A stretch of 64,000 nt of DNA from Nitrospira sp. Its GTDB lineage: Bacteria > Nitrospirota > Nitrospiria > Nitrospirales > Nitrospiraceae. Made by a program: the position numbers and the translations under genes. The notes under the pieces are model-generated. The model was not told the origin of the DNA, did not search any database, and saw only the letters and a list, made by a program, of their open reading frames with translations. Below, piece by piece: positions 41,529 through 51,336 of this stretch. Location of the stretch: NCBI GenBank assembly GCA_016715825.1, contig JADJXO010000006.1:1-64000 (forward strand), in the 5' to 3' direction. The number at the start of each line of letters is the position of its first letter. The first letter of the stretch is position 1.

Positions 41529-42563
41529 ATGCAAGCCCTCGTCAAAACGACCGCCGGACCTGGCTTAACCCTGACTGAATGGGAGGATCCAACTCCTGGA
41601 CCGCATGACGCCGTGGTGAAGGTGGCGGCGACCTCGTTATGTGGGACCGATGCCCATATCTATCGCTGGGATGACTGGGCAGAACGACGGGTGCACCCGC
41701 CCCGTATCATCGGCCATGAACTATGTGGCCATGTGGTGGAGGTAGGGCGGGGCGTATCTCTCGTCAAGGTTGGGGACTATGTCGCCGCCGAATCACACCT
41801 GACCTGTGGCGCCTGCTTTCAATGTCGCACCGGCCAAGCACATGTGTGCAAGAGCTACAAGATTCTCGGGATCGACCGGGACGGATCGTACGCGCAGTAT
41901 GTCGTGCTCCCTGAAAGTGTCTTGTGGCGTACGGATCCAGCCATCCCACCTGAACTAGCCTGTGCACAAGAACCGCTTGGCAATGCCGTGGATGCAGCGC
42001 TGATTGAGGATTTAACCGGGCATACAGTCTTGATTACAGGGTGCGGACCCACGGGACTCTTTGCCGCTGCAGTGGCGCGAACGGCGGGTGCGGCCACGAT
42101 TATCGCATCGGATGTCAGCGACTATCGCCTTGGGTTGGCGAAGCAGGTTGGAGTGGACCATGTTCTCAATGCCAAGGTGGACTCGCCCGAACAGATTGCA
42201 GCAAAAATCCTCGATATTACAGCTGGAGAAGGGGTCGATGCTGCGCTGGAGATGTCGGGAAATCCCGCAGCCTTGCATCAGGTCTTCCAAGCGGTGAAGA
42301 ATGGCGGGCGGGTGACCCTCTTTGGTATTCCGACCGGTGCTGTCCCCTTTGATCTGCCGAATGAAATTATTTTTAAAGGGATTCGCGTCTATGGGATTAC
42401 CGGACGACGCCTCTTTGGTACGTGGTATCGCTTGGCAGGTCTCTTCAAGGCAGGCCTCGATATTCGGCCGGTTATCACGCATTCATTCCCATTGCGGGAG
42501 TTTGCGACCGGGTTTGACTTGATCCAATCGGGGCGTTGTGGGAAGGTGGTCTTGATCCCATAA
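41529..42563 (+). CDS. tdh: L-threonine 3-dehydrogenase
   Basis: A 344-residue zinc MDR enzyme oxidising L-threonine to 2-amino-3-ketobutyrate with NAD. Catalytic zinc motif: SLCGTDAHIYRWDDWAERR, then PPRIIGHELCGHVVEVGRGV. Structural cysteines are in LTCGACFQCRTGQAHVC. The nucleotide fold is VLITGCGPTGLFAAAVARTA. The spacing CGTDxHIYxWDxWA is the tdh signature. kbl follows after 32 nt, completing threonine to glycine plus acetyl-CoA. Confidence 0.95.
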   Translation: MQALVKTTAGPGLTLTEWEDPTPGPHDAVVKVAATSLCGTDAHIYRWDDWAERRVHPPRIIGHELCGHVVEVGRGVSLVKVGDYVAAESHLTCGACFQCRTGQAHVCKSYKILGIDRDGSYAQYVVLPESVLWRTDPAIPPELACAQEPLGNAVDAALIEDLTGHTVLITGCGPTGLFAAAVARTAGAATIIASDVSDYRLGLAKQVGVDHVLNAKVDSPEQIAAKILDITAGEGVDAALEMSGNPAALHQVFQAVKNGGRVTLFGIPTGAVPFDLPNEIIFKGIRVYGITGRRLFGTWYRLAGLFKAGLDIRPVITHSFPLREFATGFDLIQSGRCGKVVLIP

Positions 42564-42595
42564 TTAGGACCGAGGACCGTCAGTCCTGTCCATCC

Positions 42596-43786
42596 ATGGC
42601 CTATTCGTCCTTCAAGAAAGCTCTCGAAAACCAGCTCAGCGACATTCGCACCAAAGGCCTTTACAAGACCGAGCGTCGATTGATGGGGCCACAAGGGTCC
42701 GAGATCCGCGTCACGCAAGGTCAGGTGCTCAATCTCTGTGCGAACAATTATCTGGGACTCGCGAATCATCCGGCCATTGTCCAGGCGGCGAAGGCAGGGT
42801 TGGACACACACGGCTATGGCATGGCTTCCGTTCGCTTTATTTGCGGTACGCAGGATCTACACAAGCAGCTGGAACAGGCCGTCAGTACGTTTCTCGTGAC
42901 CGAAGACACCATCCTCTACAGTTCCTGCTTCGATGCGAATGGCGGATTGTTCGAAGTGTTGGTGGATGAGCGTGATGCTGTCATCAGCGATGCGTTGAAC
43001 CATGCCAGCCTGATCGACGGCATCAGGCTGTGCAAGGCCAAGCGATTTCGGTATGCCCATTCCAACATGGAGGAGCTGGACGCGCGGCTCAAGGAAGCCA
43101 GTGGGTACCGCCTGCGTCTGATTGTCACGGACGGAGTCTTCTCCATGGATGGTGATCTGGCTAAGCTCGACCGGATCGTGGAGCTGGCAGAGCAATATGA
43201 TGCGGTAGTGGTAGTTGATGAAAGTCATGCCACCGGCGTGCTGGGTCCCCAAGGGAGGGGGACACCGGCTCATTTCGGGGTTGCGGAGAACGTCGACATT
43301 GTCACAAGCACATTGGGGAAGACGCTCGGCGGCGCAACCGGCGGATTCACCTCCGGCAAGACTGAGGTGGTGGAACTCTTACGCCAACGATCGAGACCAT
43401 ACCTGTTTTCGAATTCAGTTCCTCCTCCTATTGCTGCCGGTGCGTTGGCTGCGCTCCACCTTGTGGAGCAAGGCGACCATCTCAGAGAACAGCTTCGCGC
43501 CAATGCCGTTTTTTTTAGAGATGAACTGACCAAGCTCGGATTCCGGCTCGTTCCCGGCGAACATCCCATCATTCCCGTGATGTTGGGTGAGGCCACCCTG
43601 GCGACCTCAATGGCGGAGGCCTTGCTGAAGGAAGGCGTCTATGTCGTTGGATTCAGCTATCCAGTAGTGCCACAAGGGCAAGCAAGGATCCGCACGCAAA
43701 TGTCGGCGGCGCATACGACGGCCCAACTTGAACGAGCCGTCGCCGCCTTTGCCAAGATAGGGCGAGCGCTGGGCATCATCTCGTAA
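42596..43786 (+). CDS. kbl: Glycine C-acetyltransferase (2-amino-3-ketobutyrate CoA ligase)
   Basis: A 396-residue PLP enzyme of the alpha-oxoamine synthase family. Visible: the N-terminal LNLCANNYLGLANHP, GMASVRFICGTQDLHKQLE, the DGVFSMDGDLAKLD segment, VVDESHATGVLGPQGRG, and the PLP lysine in TSTLGKTLGGATGGF. It cleaves 2-amino-3-ketobutyrate with CoA to glycine and acetyl-CoA. I use ATG 42596 (MAYSSFKKALENQ), which fits family starts; the frame opens at 42536 inside tdh. Two further partial copies of its 3' end lie at 44731-44874 and 44924-45298. Confidence 0.95.
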   Translation: MAYSSFKKALENQLSDIRTKGLYKTERRLMGPQGSEIRVTQGQVLNLCANNYLGLANHPAIVQAAKAGLDTHGYGMASVRFICGTQDLHKQLEQAVSTFLVTEDTILYSSCFDANGGLFEVLVDERDAVISDALNHASLIDGIRLCKAKRFRYAHSNMEELDARLKEASGYRLRLIVTDGVFSMDGDLAKLDRIVELAEQYDAVVVVDESHATGVLGPQGRGTPAHFGVAENVDIVTSTLGKTLGGATGGFTSGKTEVVELLRQRSRPYLFSNSVPPPIAAGALAALHLVEQGDHLREQLRANAVFFRDELTKLGFRLVPGEHPIIPVMLGEATLATSMAEALLKEGVYVVGFSYPVVPQGQARIRTQMSAAHTTAQLERAVAAFAKIGRALGIIS

Positions 43787-43816
43787 ACCGGTTCAAAGGC
43801 AATGAAACGTAGCCTG
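43787..43816. repeat. Conserved 30-nt spacer after kbl, repeated at 44875-44904
   Basis: The 30 nt after the kbl stop (core TTCAAAGGCAATGAAACGTA) recur after the second kbl tail at 44875-44904 with 29 of 30 bases identical. The preceding coding tails are only about 82% identical, so the noncoding spacer is better conserved than the coding part. It is absent after the third tail. Confidence 0.75.
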
Positions 43817-43929
43817 TTCCATTTTCCCCTCCATTTCTTGGCGGCAGCGCATTTTTAGAGACCGTTGTTGCCAGAGCGTACGAGCATTCGCTAGCCTAGT
43901 GGCCGCACAGCTTACCACAGGAGGAAGAT

Positions 43930-44718
43930 GTGAATATCACAAGACTCATGCTGTCCTGTGTCATGGTGGTGGGCCTGGGCATTGCTGCTCTGCCGATTGC
44001 CGAGGCACAACACAGATCAGAGACCGACTACGCGAGTTTCCAAGTTGCAGCCAGCGAGGCGCAGACCACTGACGCCGAGACGACTGAGCACAAATCCGTT
44101 CCGGCACGCCCGCGCGAAGGTCTCGGTCCTGTCGGAGTTCTGCTGCTCCTGGTTGTGCTTATTGCCGCGACGCTCTTTTACTTTCTCAAACTACAGCGGC
44201 CCTCTCTTCCTGACTTTTCGGAGCCCATTGGGCAAGGTTCCTCCAGCAAGGGAGAATTGAGTAGGCACTCTTCCAGGGACCGACAGAGTTTGTCGATTGA
44301 CAGTATTACTTCTGCCGACAAGGCCGTGTTTCAGCAACTTCTGACCGACGTGTATCGTGCATGGAGTAAGCCGGATCTGCAGGAATTGCGGCAGTTCGTG
44401 ACACCGGACATGCTGAATTATTTCAGCGCCGCCCTCGCCGATAACACAAGCCAAGATCTTCGGAATCAGGTGGAGGATGTGGTGTTGCGCCGTGCAGAGA
44501 TTGTGGAGGCATGGGTCGCGCAGGAGACACGCCATGCGTCAGCGAAACTTCGGTGGAGTGCCCGTAACTATTATGTCTCGCTCACGAAACAACCTGGCGA
44601 CTCAGGGTACGTGGTGAAGGGTAGTGAGAAGAAATCGACGGAATCCACGGCGACGTGGACGTTTACACAGTCTTCAGAAGGCATGTGGGTGCTCTCTGCG
44701 ATTCAGCAAGCCAGATAA
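43930..44718 (+). CDS. Tim44-like domain membrane-anchored protein
   Basis: A 262-residue protein starting at GTG 43930 with AGGAGG 7 nt upstream. A signal sequence (LMLSCVMVVGLGIAALPIAEA) and a transmembrane helix (PVGVLLLLVVLIAATLFYFL, ~60-85) are followed by a Tim44-like domain: FQQLLTDVYRAWSKPDLQEL then FVTPDMLNYFSAALADN and ATWTFTQSSEGMWVLSAIQ. The related family often has a Zn-ribbon or membrane anchor in bacteria. It is inserted between the complete kbl gene and the kbl tail copies. Confidence 0.82.
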   Translation: MNITRLMLSCVMVVGLGIAALPIAEAQHRSETDYASFQVAASEAQTTDAETTEHKSVPARPREGLGPVGVLLLLVVLIAATLFYFLKLQRPSLPDFSEPIGQGSSSKGELSRHSSRDRQSLSIDSITSADKAVFQQLLTDVYRAWSKPDLQELRQFVTPDMLNYFSAALADNTSQDLRNQVEDVVLRRAEIVEAWVAQETRHASAKLRWSARNYYVSLTKQPGDSGYVVKGSEKKSTESTATWTFTQSSEGMWVLSAIQQAR

Positions 44719-44730
44719 CATGATCACCAC

Positions 44731-44874
44731 GTCGTTGGGTTCAGCTATCCCGTCATGCCGGAAGGGCAGGCGAGAATCCGGGTCCAAGTGTCGGCGGCGC
44801 ATACGATGGTCCAGCTCGAACAAGCTGTCGCCGCGTTTGCCAAGGTGGGGCGAACGCTGGGCATCATCCCATAA
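44731..44874 (+). pseudogene. kbl 3'-end fragment 1 (48 codons)
   Basis: Aligns gap-free to the last 144 nt of kbl (43643-43786): it reads VVGFSYPVMPEGQARIRVQ...GRTLGIIP-stop against kbl VVGFSYPVVPQGQARIRTQ...GRALGIIS-stop. Hand count gives about 26 differences. It lacks a start and is 12 nt past the Tim44-like gene stop. It carries the conserved 30-nt spacer behind it. Confidence 0.85.
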
Positions 44875-44923
44875 ACCGCTTCAAAGGCAATGAAACGTAG
44901 CCTGCCCTTCTTTTTCACCCCCG

Positions 44924-45298
44924 AACTCGCTTTCTCCCCCCATTGCTGCCGGTGCGTTGGCTGCGCTCCATCTTGTGGAGCAAGGCGACCATCTCAGCGA
45001 ACAGCTTCGCGCCAATGCCGCTTTTTTTAGAGATGAACTGACCAAGCTCGGATTCCGGCTCGTTCCCGGCGAACATCCGATCATTCCAGTGATGTTAGGC
45101 AATGCCACCCTCGCAACATCGATGGCGGAATCTTTGCTGAAAGAAGGGGTGTATGTGATCGGGTTCAGTTACCCGGTGGTCCCACAAGGCCAGGCAAGGA
45201 TCCGCGCTCAAATGTCAGCAGCCCATACCAGAGCTCAACTGCAGCGAGCCGTGGACGCGTTTGCCGAGATCGGACGAGCTCTCGGTGTCATTCCGTGA
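44924..45298 (+). pseudogene. kbl 3'-end fragment 2 (about 124 codons)
   Basis: Aligns gap-free to the C-terminal third of kbl from NSVPPPIAAGALAALHLVEQ: here NSLSPPIAAGALAALHLVEQ and on to GRALGVIP-stop, with roughly 14 amino-acid changes over 121 residues. An internal TTG could serve as a start at 44957, but the N-terminal two thirds of the enzyme, including the PLP lysine, are missing. It starts ~20 nt after the end of the repeated spacer. Confidence 0.85.
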
Positions 45299-45467
45299 CC
45301 ATTCTGGTCGCGCGTTCCAACAGTTTCTCACGACGAGCCAATGTGGAAAGAGGGGTTCACCATGCTTGATTTTCAAGACAGTTGCTGTCACCTTTTCTTC
45401 CACGACGCGGTCGTGCGTCAAATGATCGGCTGAGTTAATGGGGAAGAAACCGTAACAGGAGAAACGC

Positions 45468-45929
45468 ATGGAATCATGGAAGCATCTCCGATATGCCCTC
45501 TGCGCAACAATCTTGACGGCAGGGGCTGCATGCAGCGCGACAACATATGCGGCCGAGCCCGCGCCCTGCTCGCTCGTAACGACTGCCGAGGTCGAGCAGG
45601 TTATCGGCAAGCTGAAAGGGCAGCCGGAGGCAAGCAAGGAAGGCCAGGCCGCCTGGTGCAATTATGAGTTCGCCAACGGTAATGATGCCATGGAGATCTG
45701 GGTGTTTCCCGCCGACGCGATCAACCGTGCCAGGAAGATCGCCAAGAAGCCGGTGGCAGTCAATGGTCTCGGCAACGAGGCGCTGATGGATCGGGGCGCC
45801 TTCGGCCTGGACTACGTGGATTTGTACATTAAGAAAGGGAACATCACCGTCAAGCTCGCTCTCAAAGAAACCGCCGGCGACGAAGAGAAGCTGAAGACTT
45901 TGGCCAAGAAAGCCATGGGGCGGTTCTAA
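45468..45929 (+). CDS. Secreted hypothetical protein (DUF3558-like)
   Basis: A 153-residue exported protein with GGAGA 5 nt before ATG 45468. The signal is LCATILTAGAACSATTYAAE with a cleavage near YAA/AEP. The mature part, PCSLVTTAEVEQVIGKLKGQ then AWCNYEFANGNDAMEIWVFP and VNGLGNEALMD, has the C...C arrangement of DUF3558-like proteins. Function unknown. It follows the kbl fragments and precedes rplI. Confidence 0.7.
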   Translation: MESWKHLRYALCATILTAGAACSATTYAAEPAPCSLVTTAEVEQVIGKLKGQPEASKEGQAAWCNYEFANGNDAMEIWVFPADAINRARKIAKKPVAVNGLGNEALMDRGAFGLDYVDLYIKKGNITVKLALKETAGDEEKLKTLAKKAMGRF

Positions 45930-46037
45930 CCAGCGTTCCGCGTGATCCACGAGTAGCCTTCGCGGCTTCCCTCCGAATTGACATTTCGCAGTCAGGTCAG
46001 TATCCTCGGGCACTTTATCATGTGAAGGAGTAGGGGT

Positions 46038-46511
46038 ATGAAAGTCATTCTACAAGAGACCCTGGAAGGGGTCGGGCATCTTGGCGATCTCATTAACGTT
46101 GCCGATGGGTTTGCACGGAACTATCTGTTACCGCGGCGCAAGGCCGTCGAGGCGGATGGTCGAAGCATCAAGGCATTCGAACATGTCAAACGAGTGGCAG
46201 CCGAGAAGGCCAAGAAGGAAAAGCTCGAAATTGAAGCTCATGCCGAGAAGGTGTCGGCGGTTTCGCTGACGATCGAGATGCAGGCAGGTAAGGACGACAA
46301 ATTGTTTGGCTCCGTCACTGCCAAAGACATCGCGGAAGGACTGGCCGCACAGGGCGTGACCGTGGATCGTCGTAAGATCCAGCTTGCTCATCCCATCAAG
46401 GAGCTTGGGACCGTCGCGGTGCCCATTAAGATGCTGCGGGATGTGACGGCCACGGTGAAAGTCCATGTTGTGAAGAAGCAAGAGCCTGAAGAGGCTGCGG
46501 TGGAAAAGTAG
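46038..46511 (+). CDS. rplI: 50S ribosomal protein L9
   Basis: A 157-residue protein: MKVILQETLEGVGHLGDLIN, VADGFARNYLLPRRKAVEAD, then the long connecting helix and the C-terminal domain (VHVVKKQEPEEAA). Its N-domain binds 23S rRNA. GAAGGAG precedes the ATG. The usual rpsF-ssb-rpsR partners are not here; glyA follows after 19 nt. Confidence 0.96.
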   Translation: MKVILQETLEGVGHLGDLINVADGFARNYLLPRRKAVEADGRSIKAFEHVKRVAAEKAKKEKLEIEAHAEKVSAVSLTIEMQAGKDDKLFGSVTAKDIAEGLAAQGVTVDRRKIQLAHPIKELGTVAVPIKMLRDVTATVKVHVVKKQEPEEAAVEK

Positions 46512-46530
46512 AATCTGGAGTACGGAGACG

Positions 46531-47796
<1,266 letters not shown>

Positions 47797-47828
47797 TCGG
47801 CCCCGAGCGAGAGAGCAGGTCGTTTCCA

Positions 47829-48293
47829 GTGAAATGTCCCTTCTGCGATGAACTCGAAGACAAGGTGGTCGATTCTCGTATGGCCAAGGAGGGCGAAGTT
47901 ATTCGTCGCCGTCGCGAATGCCTTGGCTGTAAGCGTCGCTATACGACCTATGAACGGGTCGAAGAAATTCTTCCGGTTGTCGTGAAGAAAGACGGTCGCC
48001 GTGAGTCGTTCGACCGTACGAAGATTCTCGCGGGCCTCAAGAAAGCCTGTGAGAAACGACCCATCAGCACCGGCACCATCGAAGCCGTGACTGATCGAAT
48101 CGAGAAACGGATTCAGGAAATGGGCGAAACGGAGATCGAAAGCCGAGTGGTGGGAGAAGAAGTCATGAAAGAGTTGCATCAACTCGACCAGGTGGCCTAT
48201 GTCCGGTTTGCATCCGTCTATCGGGAGTTCAAGGACATCGAACAATTCATGGACGAGTTGAAGACCTTGGCTGACCAGCGACGAGACCATTGA
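47829..48293 (+). CDS. nrdR: Transcriptional repressor NrdR
   Basis: A 154-residue zinc-ribbon plus ATP-cone regulator of ribonucleotide reductase genes. Start at GTG 47829, giving VKCPFCDELEDKVVDSRMA; the longer frame from 47763 is within glyA. The zinc cysteines are CPFC and CLGC (RRECLGCKRRYTTYE). The ATP-cone follows (VVKKDGRRESFDRTKILAGL, then KACEKRPIS). It binds NrdR boxes when dATP/ATP signals suffice. It follows glyA by 32 nt. Confidence 0.95.
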   Translation: MKCPFCDELEDKVVDSRMAKEGEVIRRRRECLGCKRRYTTYERVEEILPVVVKKDGRRESFDRTKILAGLKKACEKRPISTGTIEAVTDRIEKRIQEMGETEIESRVVGEEVMKELHQLDQVAYVRFASVYREFKDIEQFMDELKTLADQRRDH

Positions 48294-48392
48294 TCTCAGA
48301 CCGTTATCCCTCTCACCGTTCGCTCTCAACTTCGTTCGCGATTTTCCCTTCTCCCTTCCTCCGATAGAGACGCAGATGACGATGATCGGAGC

Positions 48393-49508
48393 ATGTTACG
48401 GCGGATGACCGCATCACTCTCAAAGCGTGGGCGACGAGACACGCCGTCTCCAGGGGCCACAAGTGTGGCGATCATAGGCGCCGGCCGTGGGGGCACTGCA
48501 TTAATGGAAATCTTTGCGAATGATCCGCTTGTCCAGATCGTTGGGGTAGCGGAGGTGGTTCCGGACACGCCGGGGCTGGACCTTGCTCGACAACTGAAGA
48601 TTCCGATCACCCATGATTATCGGCAGTTGCTCACGATGGAACATGTGGATCTGATTATCGATGTGTCCGGAGATCCAGAAGTCTGGAAATTTCTTCAAGA
48701 TTTCCATCGGATGGGTGTGACTGCAATCGGTGGGGCCAGTGCAAAGTTCATGTGGGAATTGATTGAAGCCCGCATCCGCGCGACAGCCGAGATCGAAAAG
48801 ACGCTGAATAAATATCAGTCGCTCTATCGACTCTATGTGAAGGAAACGGGCGCAGCCGTCACGGACGAACGGACGAGGATTGCCTGTGAGATTCACGACG
48901 GATTCGTGCAGATTTTGGCGGGTGTGAATTTCAAGCTGGATTTGTGCCAGCAGCTCATCCGAAAGAATCCTCGGGCCAGTCTTGCCACTCTCAAGGAGAG
49001 CAAGGCTCAATTGAAGCTGGCCATACAGGAAGCCCGCCAGGTGATCTTTAATCTCCGTCCGCTTCACTATGACAAGATGGATCTCATCCCTGGCCTCACG
49101 AACTATTTCGCCTCCTACCAGACCCAGACTCACATTGCCACGAAGTTCACGGTGACCGGAGATGAACAGATCTTGTTTCCCCGAACCAAGATCTTTCTTT
49201 TCCGCATCATCCAGGAAGCCTTGAGCAACGTTGAGAAGCATGCCAAAGCCGACCGGGTGTCGATCAAGCTGGATATCGGCGCAGACCGGTTACGGGTCAC
49301 GATTACGGACAATGGTGTCGGGTTTGACATGGAGGCGGTGCTCCGGGACCCTGAAAAATGGGATCATTTTGGTATCAAGGGGATTCTGGAGCGAACACGA
49401 CTCGTTGGCGGCGAGGGTCGCGTGGAGTCCCAACCAGGGAGGGGCACCAAAATCGTTGTGGATGTGCCAATGGGCAATAAGGAGGAGATAAACGATGGAG
49501 AAGATTAA
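48393..49508 (+). CDS. Histidine kinase with N-terminal NAD(P)-binding Rossmann domain
   Basis: A 371-residue cytoplasmic kinase. Residues ~22-130 form a Rossmann domain: SVAIIGAGRGGTALMEIF with GxGxxG at 29-34, VGVAEVV ending strand 2, then HVDLIIDVSGDPEVWKFL and GVTAIGGASAKFMWELI, like dehydrogenase N-domains. A coiled linker (~131-160) leads to the HisKA_3 dimerisation helix with phospho-His168 (RTRIACEIHDGFVQILAGVN). The HATPase part has the N-box RIIQEALSNVEKHAKA, the G1-box DNGVGFD, and GIKGILERTRLVGGEG. No transmembrane segment. It overlaps its response regulator by 14 nt. Confidence 0.9.
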   Translation: MLRRMTASLSKRGRRDTPSPGATSVAIIGAGRGGTALMEIFANDPLVQIVGVAEVVPDTPGLDLARQLKIPITHDYRQLLTMEHVDLIIDVSGDPEVWKFLQDFHRMGVTAIGGASAKFMWELIEARIRATAEIEKTLNKYQSLYRLYVKETGAAVTDERTRIACEIHDGFVQILAGVNFKLDLCQQLIRKNPRASLATLKESKAQLKLAIQEARQVIFNLRPLHYDKMDLIPGLTNYFASYQTQTHIATKFTVTGDEQILFPRTKIFLFRIIQEALSNVEKHAKADRVSIKLDIGADRLRVTITDNGVGFDMEAVLRDPEKWDHFGIKGILERTRLVGGEGRVESQPGRGTKIVVDVPMGNKEEINDGED

Positions 49509-50166
49509 AGTCCTCATCGCCGACGACCATCGGGTGGTCCGAGAGGGATTGGCGGCCATTCTCAAAACCAAAGAGGACATCCATGTTATCGGGGAAGCTC
49601 AGGATGGAGCCGAAGCCGTCGAAAAGGCCAGTACGCTTCTTCCTGATGTGATTCTGATGGATGTGAGTATGCCGCGCATGGGTGGTGTTGAGGCGACGCG
49701 GCAGATCAAACGCGAGCTCCCGCATATCGGCATCGTCGCATTGACGATGTACGAAGAACAACAATACATCTTTGACTTGGTCCGAGCCGGCGCGACAGGA
49801 TACTTACTGAAAGACTCCGAGTCCTCTCAAATCGTGGCGGCCATTCGTGCGATCTATCGGGGTGAGTCGCTCATTCATCCATCGGTCGCCAGCAAGATCT
49901 TGGCCGAATTCTCGCTGATGGCCCAAAAAAAGGGAAAGAAGTCGGCTTGGGCGGAACACGATTTGACCGAGCGGGAAATCACCGTGTTACGTCTGGTGGC
50001 GGACGGCAAAACCAACAAGGAGATTGCGAACAGCCTCGACCTCAGCGAAAAGACCGTGAAGAATCACGTTCGGAATATCTTCCACAAACTGCAAGTCTAT
50101 GATCGGACACAAGCAGCCATTCTTGCCATACGGAAGGGGCTGATCGAGTTGGATCCGAAGCGATAG
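49495..50166 (+). CDS. NarL/FixJ-family response regulator
   Basis: A 223-residue regulator. The receiver has the acidic pocket VLIADDHR, phospho-Asp56 in VILMDVSMPRMGG, and the conserved Lys in GYLLKDSESS. The C-terminal LuxR helix-turn-helix reads DLTEREITVLRLVADGKTNKEIANSL, then EKTVKNHVRNIFHKL. It overlaps the kinase gene by 14 nt and has its own SD-like GGAGGAG just before the ATG. Target genes unknown. Confidence 0.93.
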   Translation: MEKIKVLIADDHRVVREGLAAILKTKEDIHVIGEAQDGAEAVEKASTLLPDVILMDVSMPRMGGVEATRQIKRELPHIGIVALTMYEEQQYIFDLVRAGATGYLLKDSESSQIVAAIRAIYRGESLIHPSVASKILAEFSLMAQKKGKKSAWAEHDLTEREITVLRLVADGKTNKEIANSLDLSEKTVKNHVRNIFHKLQVYDRTQAAILAIRKGLIELDPKR

Positions 50167-50319
50167 CGCGTACCATCGATGCAGCAGGTCACCTATCTTG
50201 ACGGGATCACATGCCAGTGGCCGAAGAAACGGTAGGACGACGCGAAATTTTTGCTCTCAATGGGGATATTGGTTCTTCGTCACGTCTACCAGAGAGCATA
50301 GTTCCATATGAAGACTACC

Positions 50320-51336
50320 CTAGCGAGGCAGTCTGAACACGGTGACCGTGTATGTCTTCAGGCTTCTGTCCGGGGCCCTTACGTCGATCAATATGGAAAC
50401 GGTTGTCCCTAACCCTACCGTGGCCGTGACCTCACCTGACGGAACTCCTACCGCGGCGATCACTGACCCAAGCGAGGACATCTCGGCGTTCGGATCGGAC
50501 TTGGTCGCGGAGAGGGTTATTCGATCAGCGGTGGCTGGGACATCTGCTGAGTAATTTATGATTCCCGAGGAGAAGGGTGGAGACAAACTGCCGGCGTTTA
50601 TGGTTAAGGCAGACAGATTATTGTTGTCCATGGGCGCCGCGCGCTTGATGGTGATGCGGTAGGTTTTTGCAATTCCATTTTGAGCCGTCACGGTAATCAG
50701 CACATCTTTGGTCGTTCCTGGCCCACCGAGCGGGATTAGAGACTGGCCGTTATTGGGTACATCACCAGAGATCACGGCATTGGGATCGGACTTGGTCGCA
50801 GTGACGGTTACTTCGTTCACCGTGGTCTCGACGCTAACGTCATAGCTGAGGGTATCCTGGCTGAATGCGGGGGCCAGGGCGCCTGCTGATACGCTCAAGT
50901 TCTGTAATGAGTTGTTCCCCGCTAAGCCTGCCCTATTCAAGGAGACGACGTAGGTTCTTGATTTGCTCGTTGACTCTGAAACTATCACACTCACGGAGGT
51001 GGTTGTTCCCGCTGGCTTCAGGGCAACAACACGGCGTGTAGTCGCCTGCTGATCGCCCTCCACATCGATCGTCACACTGTCACCGCTTACGGCGGGTTGA
51101 GCGGTCATAATCACGCTCTCGACATTGCTGGACAGATTGACGCTATAGTTGGTTGTTCCCCCATTGAAGACCGGTTGGAGTGTTGCCTGCCCGCTTGTAG
51201 ATGAAACTGTCAGGCTAGCAAGTTCTACCTCTGGGTTAATCGTCGCGGAGTCGCCACAGCCGTGGGCACTCCAGATGACGGCGACCAGAAGCGCGGCGGA
51301 CATGCATCGACCGAGAATGCTGTGAGTTCGTGTCAA
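50320..51336 (-). CDS. Lipoprotein with three cadherin-like beta-sandwich repeats (paralogue A)
   Basis: Start assigned to TTG 51336, because AAGAGGA lies 8 nt upstream and the product then begins LTRTHSILGRCMSAALLVAV with lipobox near SAHGC, aligned to its three paralogues. The 338-residue protein has the invariant post-lipid segment GCGDSATINPEVELASLTVS. Three repeats (~100 residues each) open with LASLTV, NSLQNLSVSAG and NNLSALTINAG and close with KTYRITI/KTYTVTV. Repeats contain VTVTATKSDPNA. These are the cadherin-like beta-sandwich type (PF12733). It is expected on the outer membrane or cell surface. Confidence 0.82.
   Translation of the reverse strand: MTRTHSILGRCMSAALLVAVIWSAHGCGDSATINPEVELASLTVSSTSGQATLQPVFNGGTTNYSVNLSSNVESVIMTAQPAVSGDSVTIDVEGDQQATTRRVVALKPAGTTTSVSVIVSESTSKSRTYVVSLNRAGLAGNNSLQNLSVSAGALAPAFSQDTLSYDVSVETTVNEVTVTATKSDPNAVISGDVPNNGQSLIPLGGPGTTKDVLITVTAQNGIAKTYRITIKRAAPMDNNNLSALTINAGSLSPPFSSGIINYSADVPATADRITLSATKSDPNAEMSSLGSVIAAVGVPSGEVTATVGLGTTVSILIDVRAPDRSLKTYTVTVFRLPR

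Noticed and set aside
44957..45298. The larger kbl tail as a stand-alone functional gene
   Set aside because: It lacks the PLP lysine and the N-terminal two thirds; an internal TTG start has no supporting RBS.
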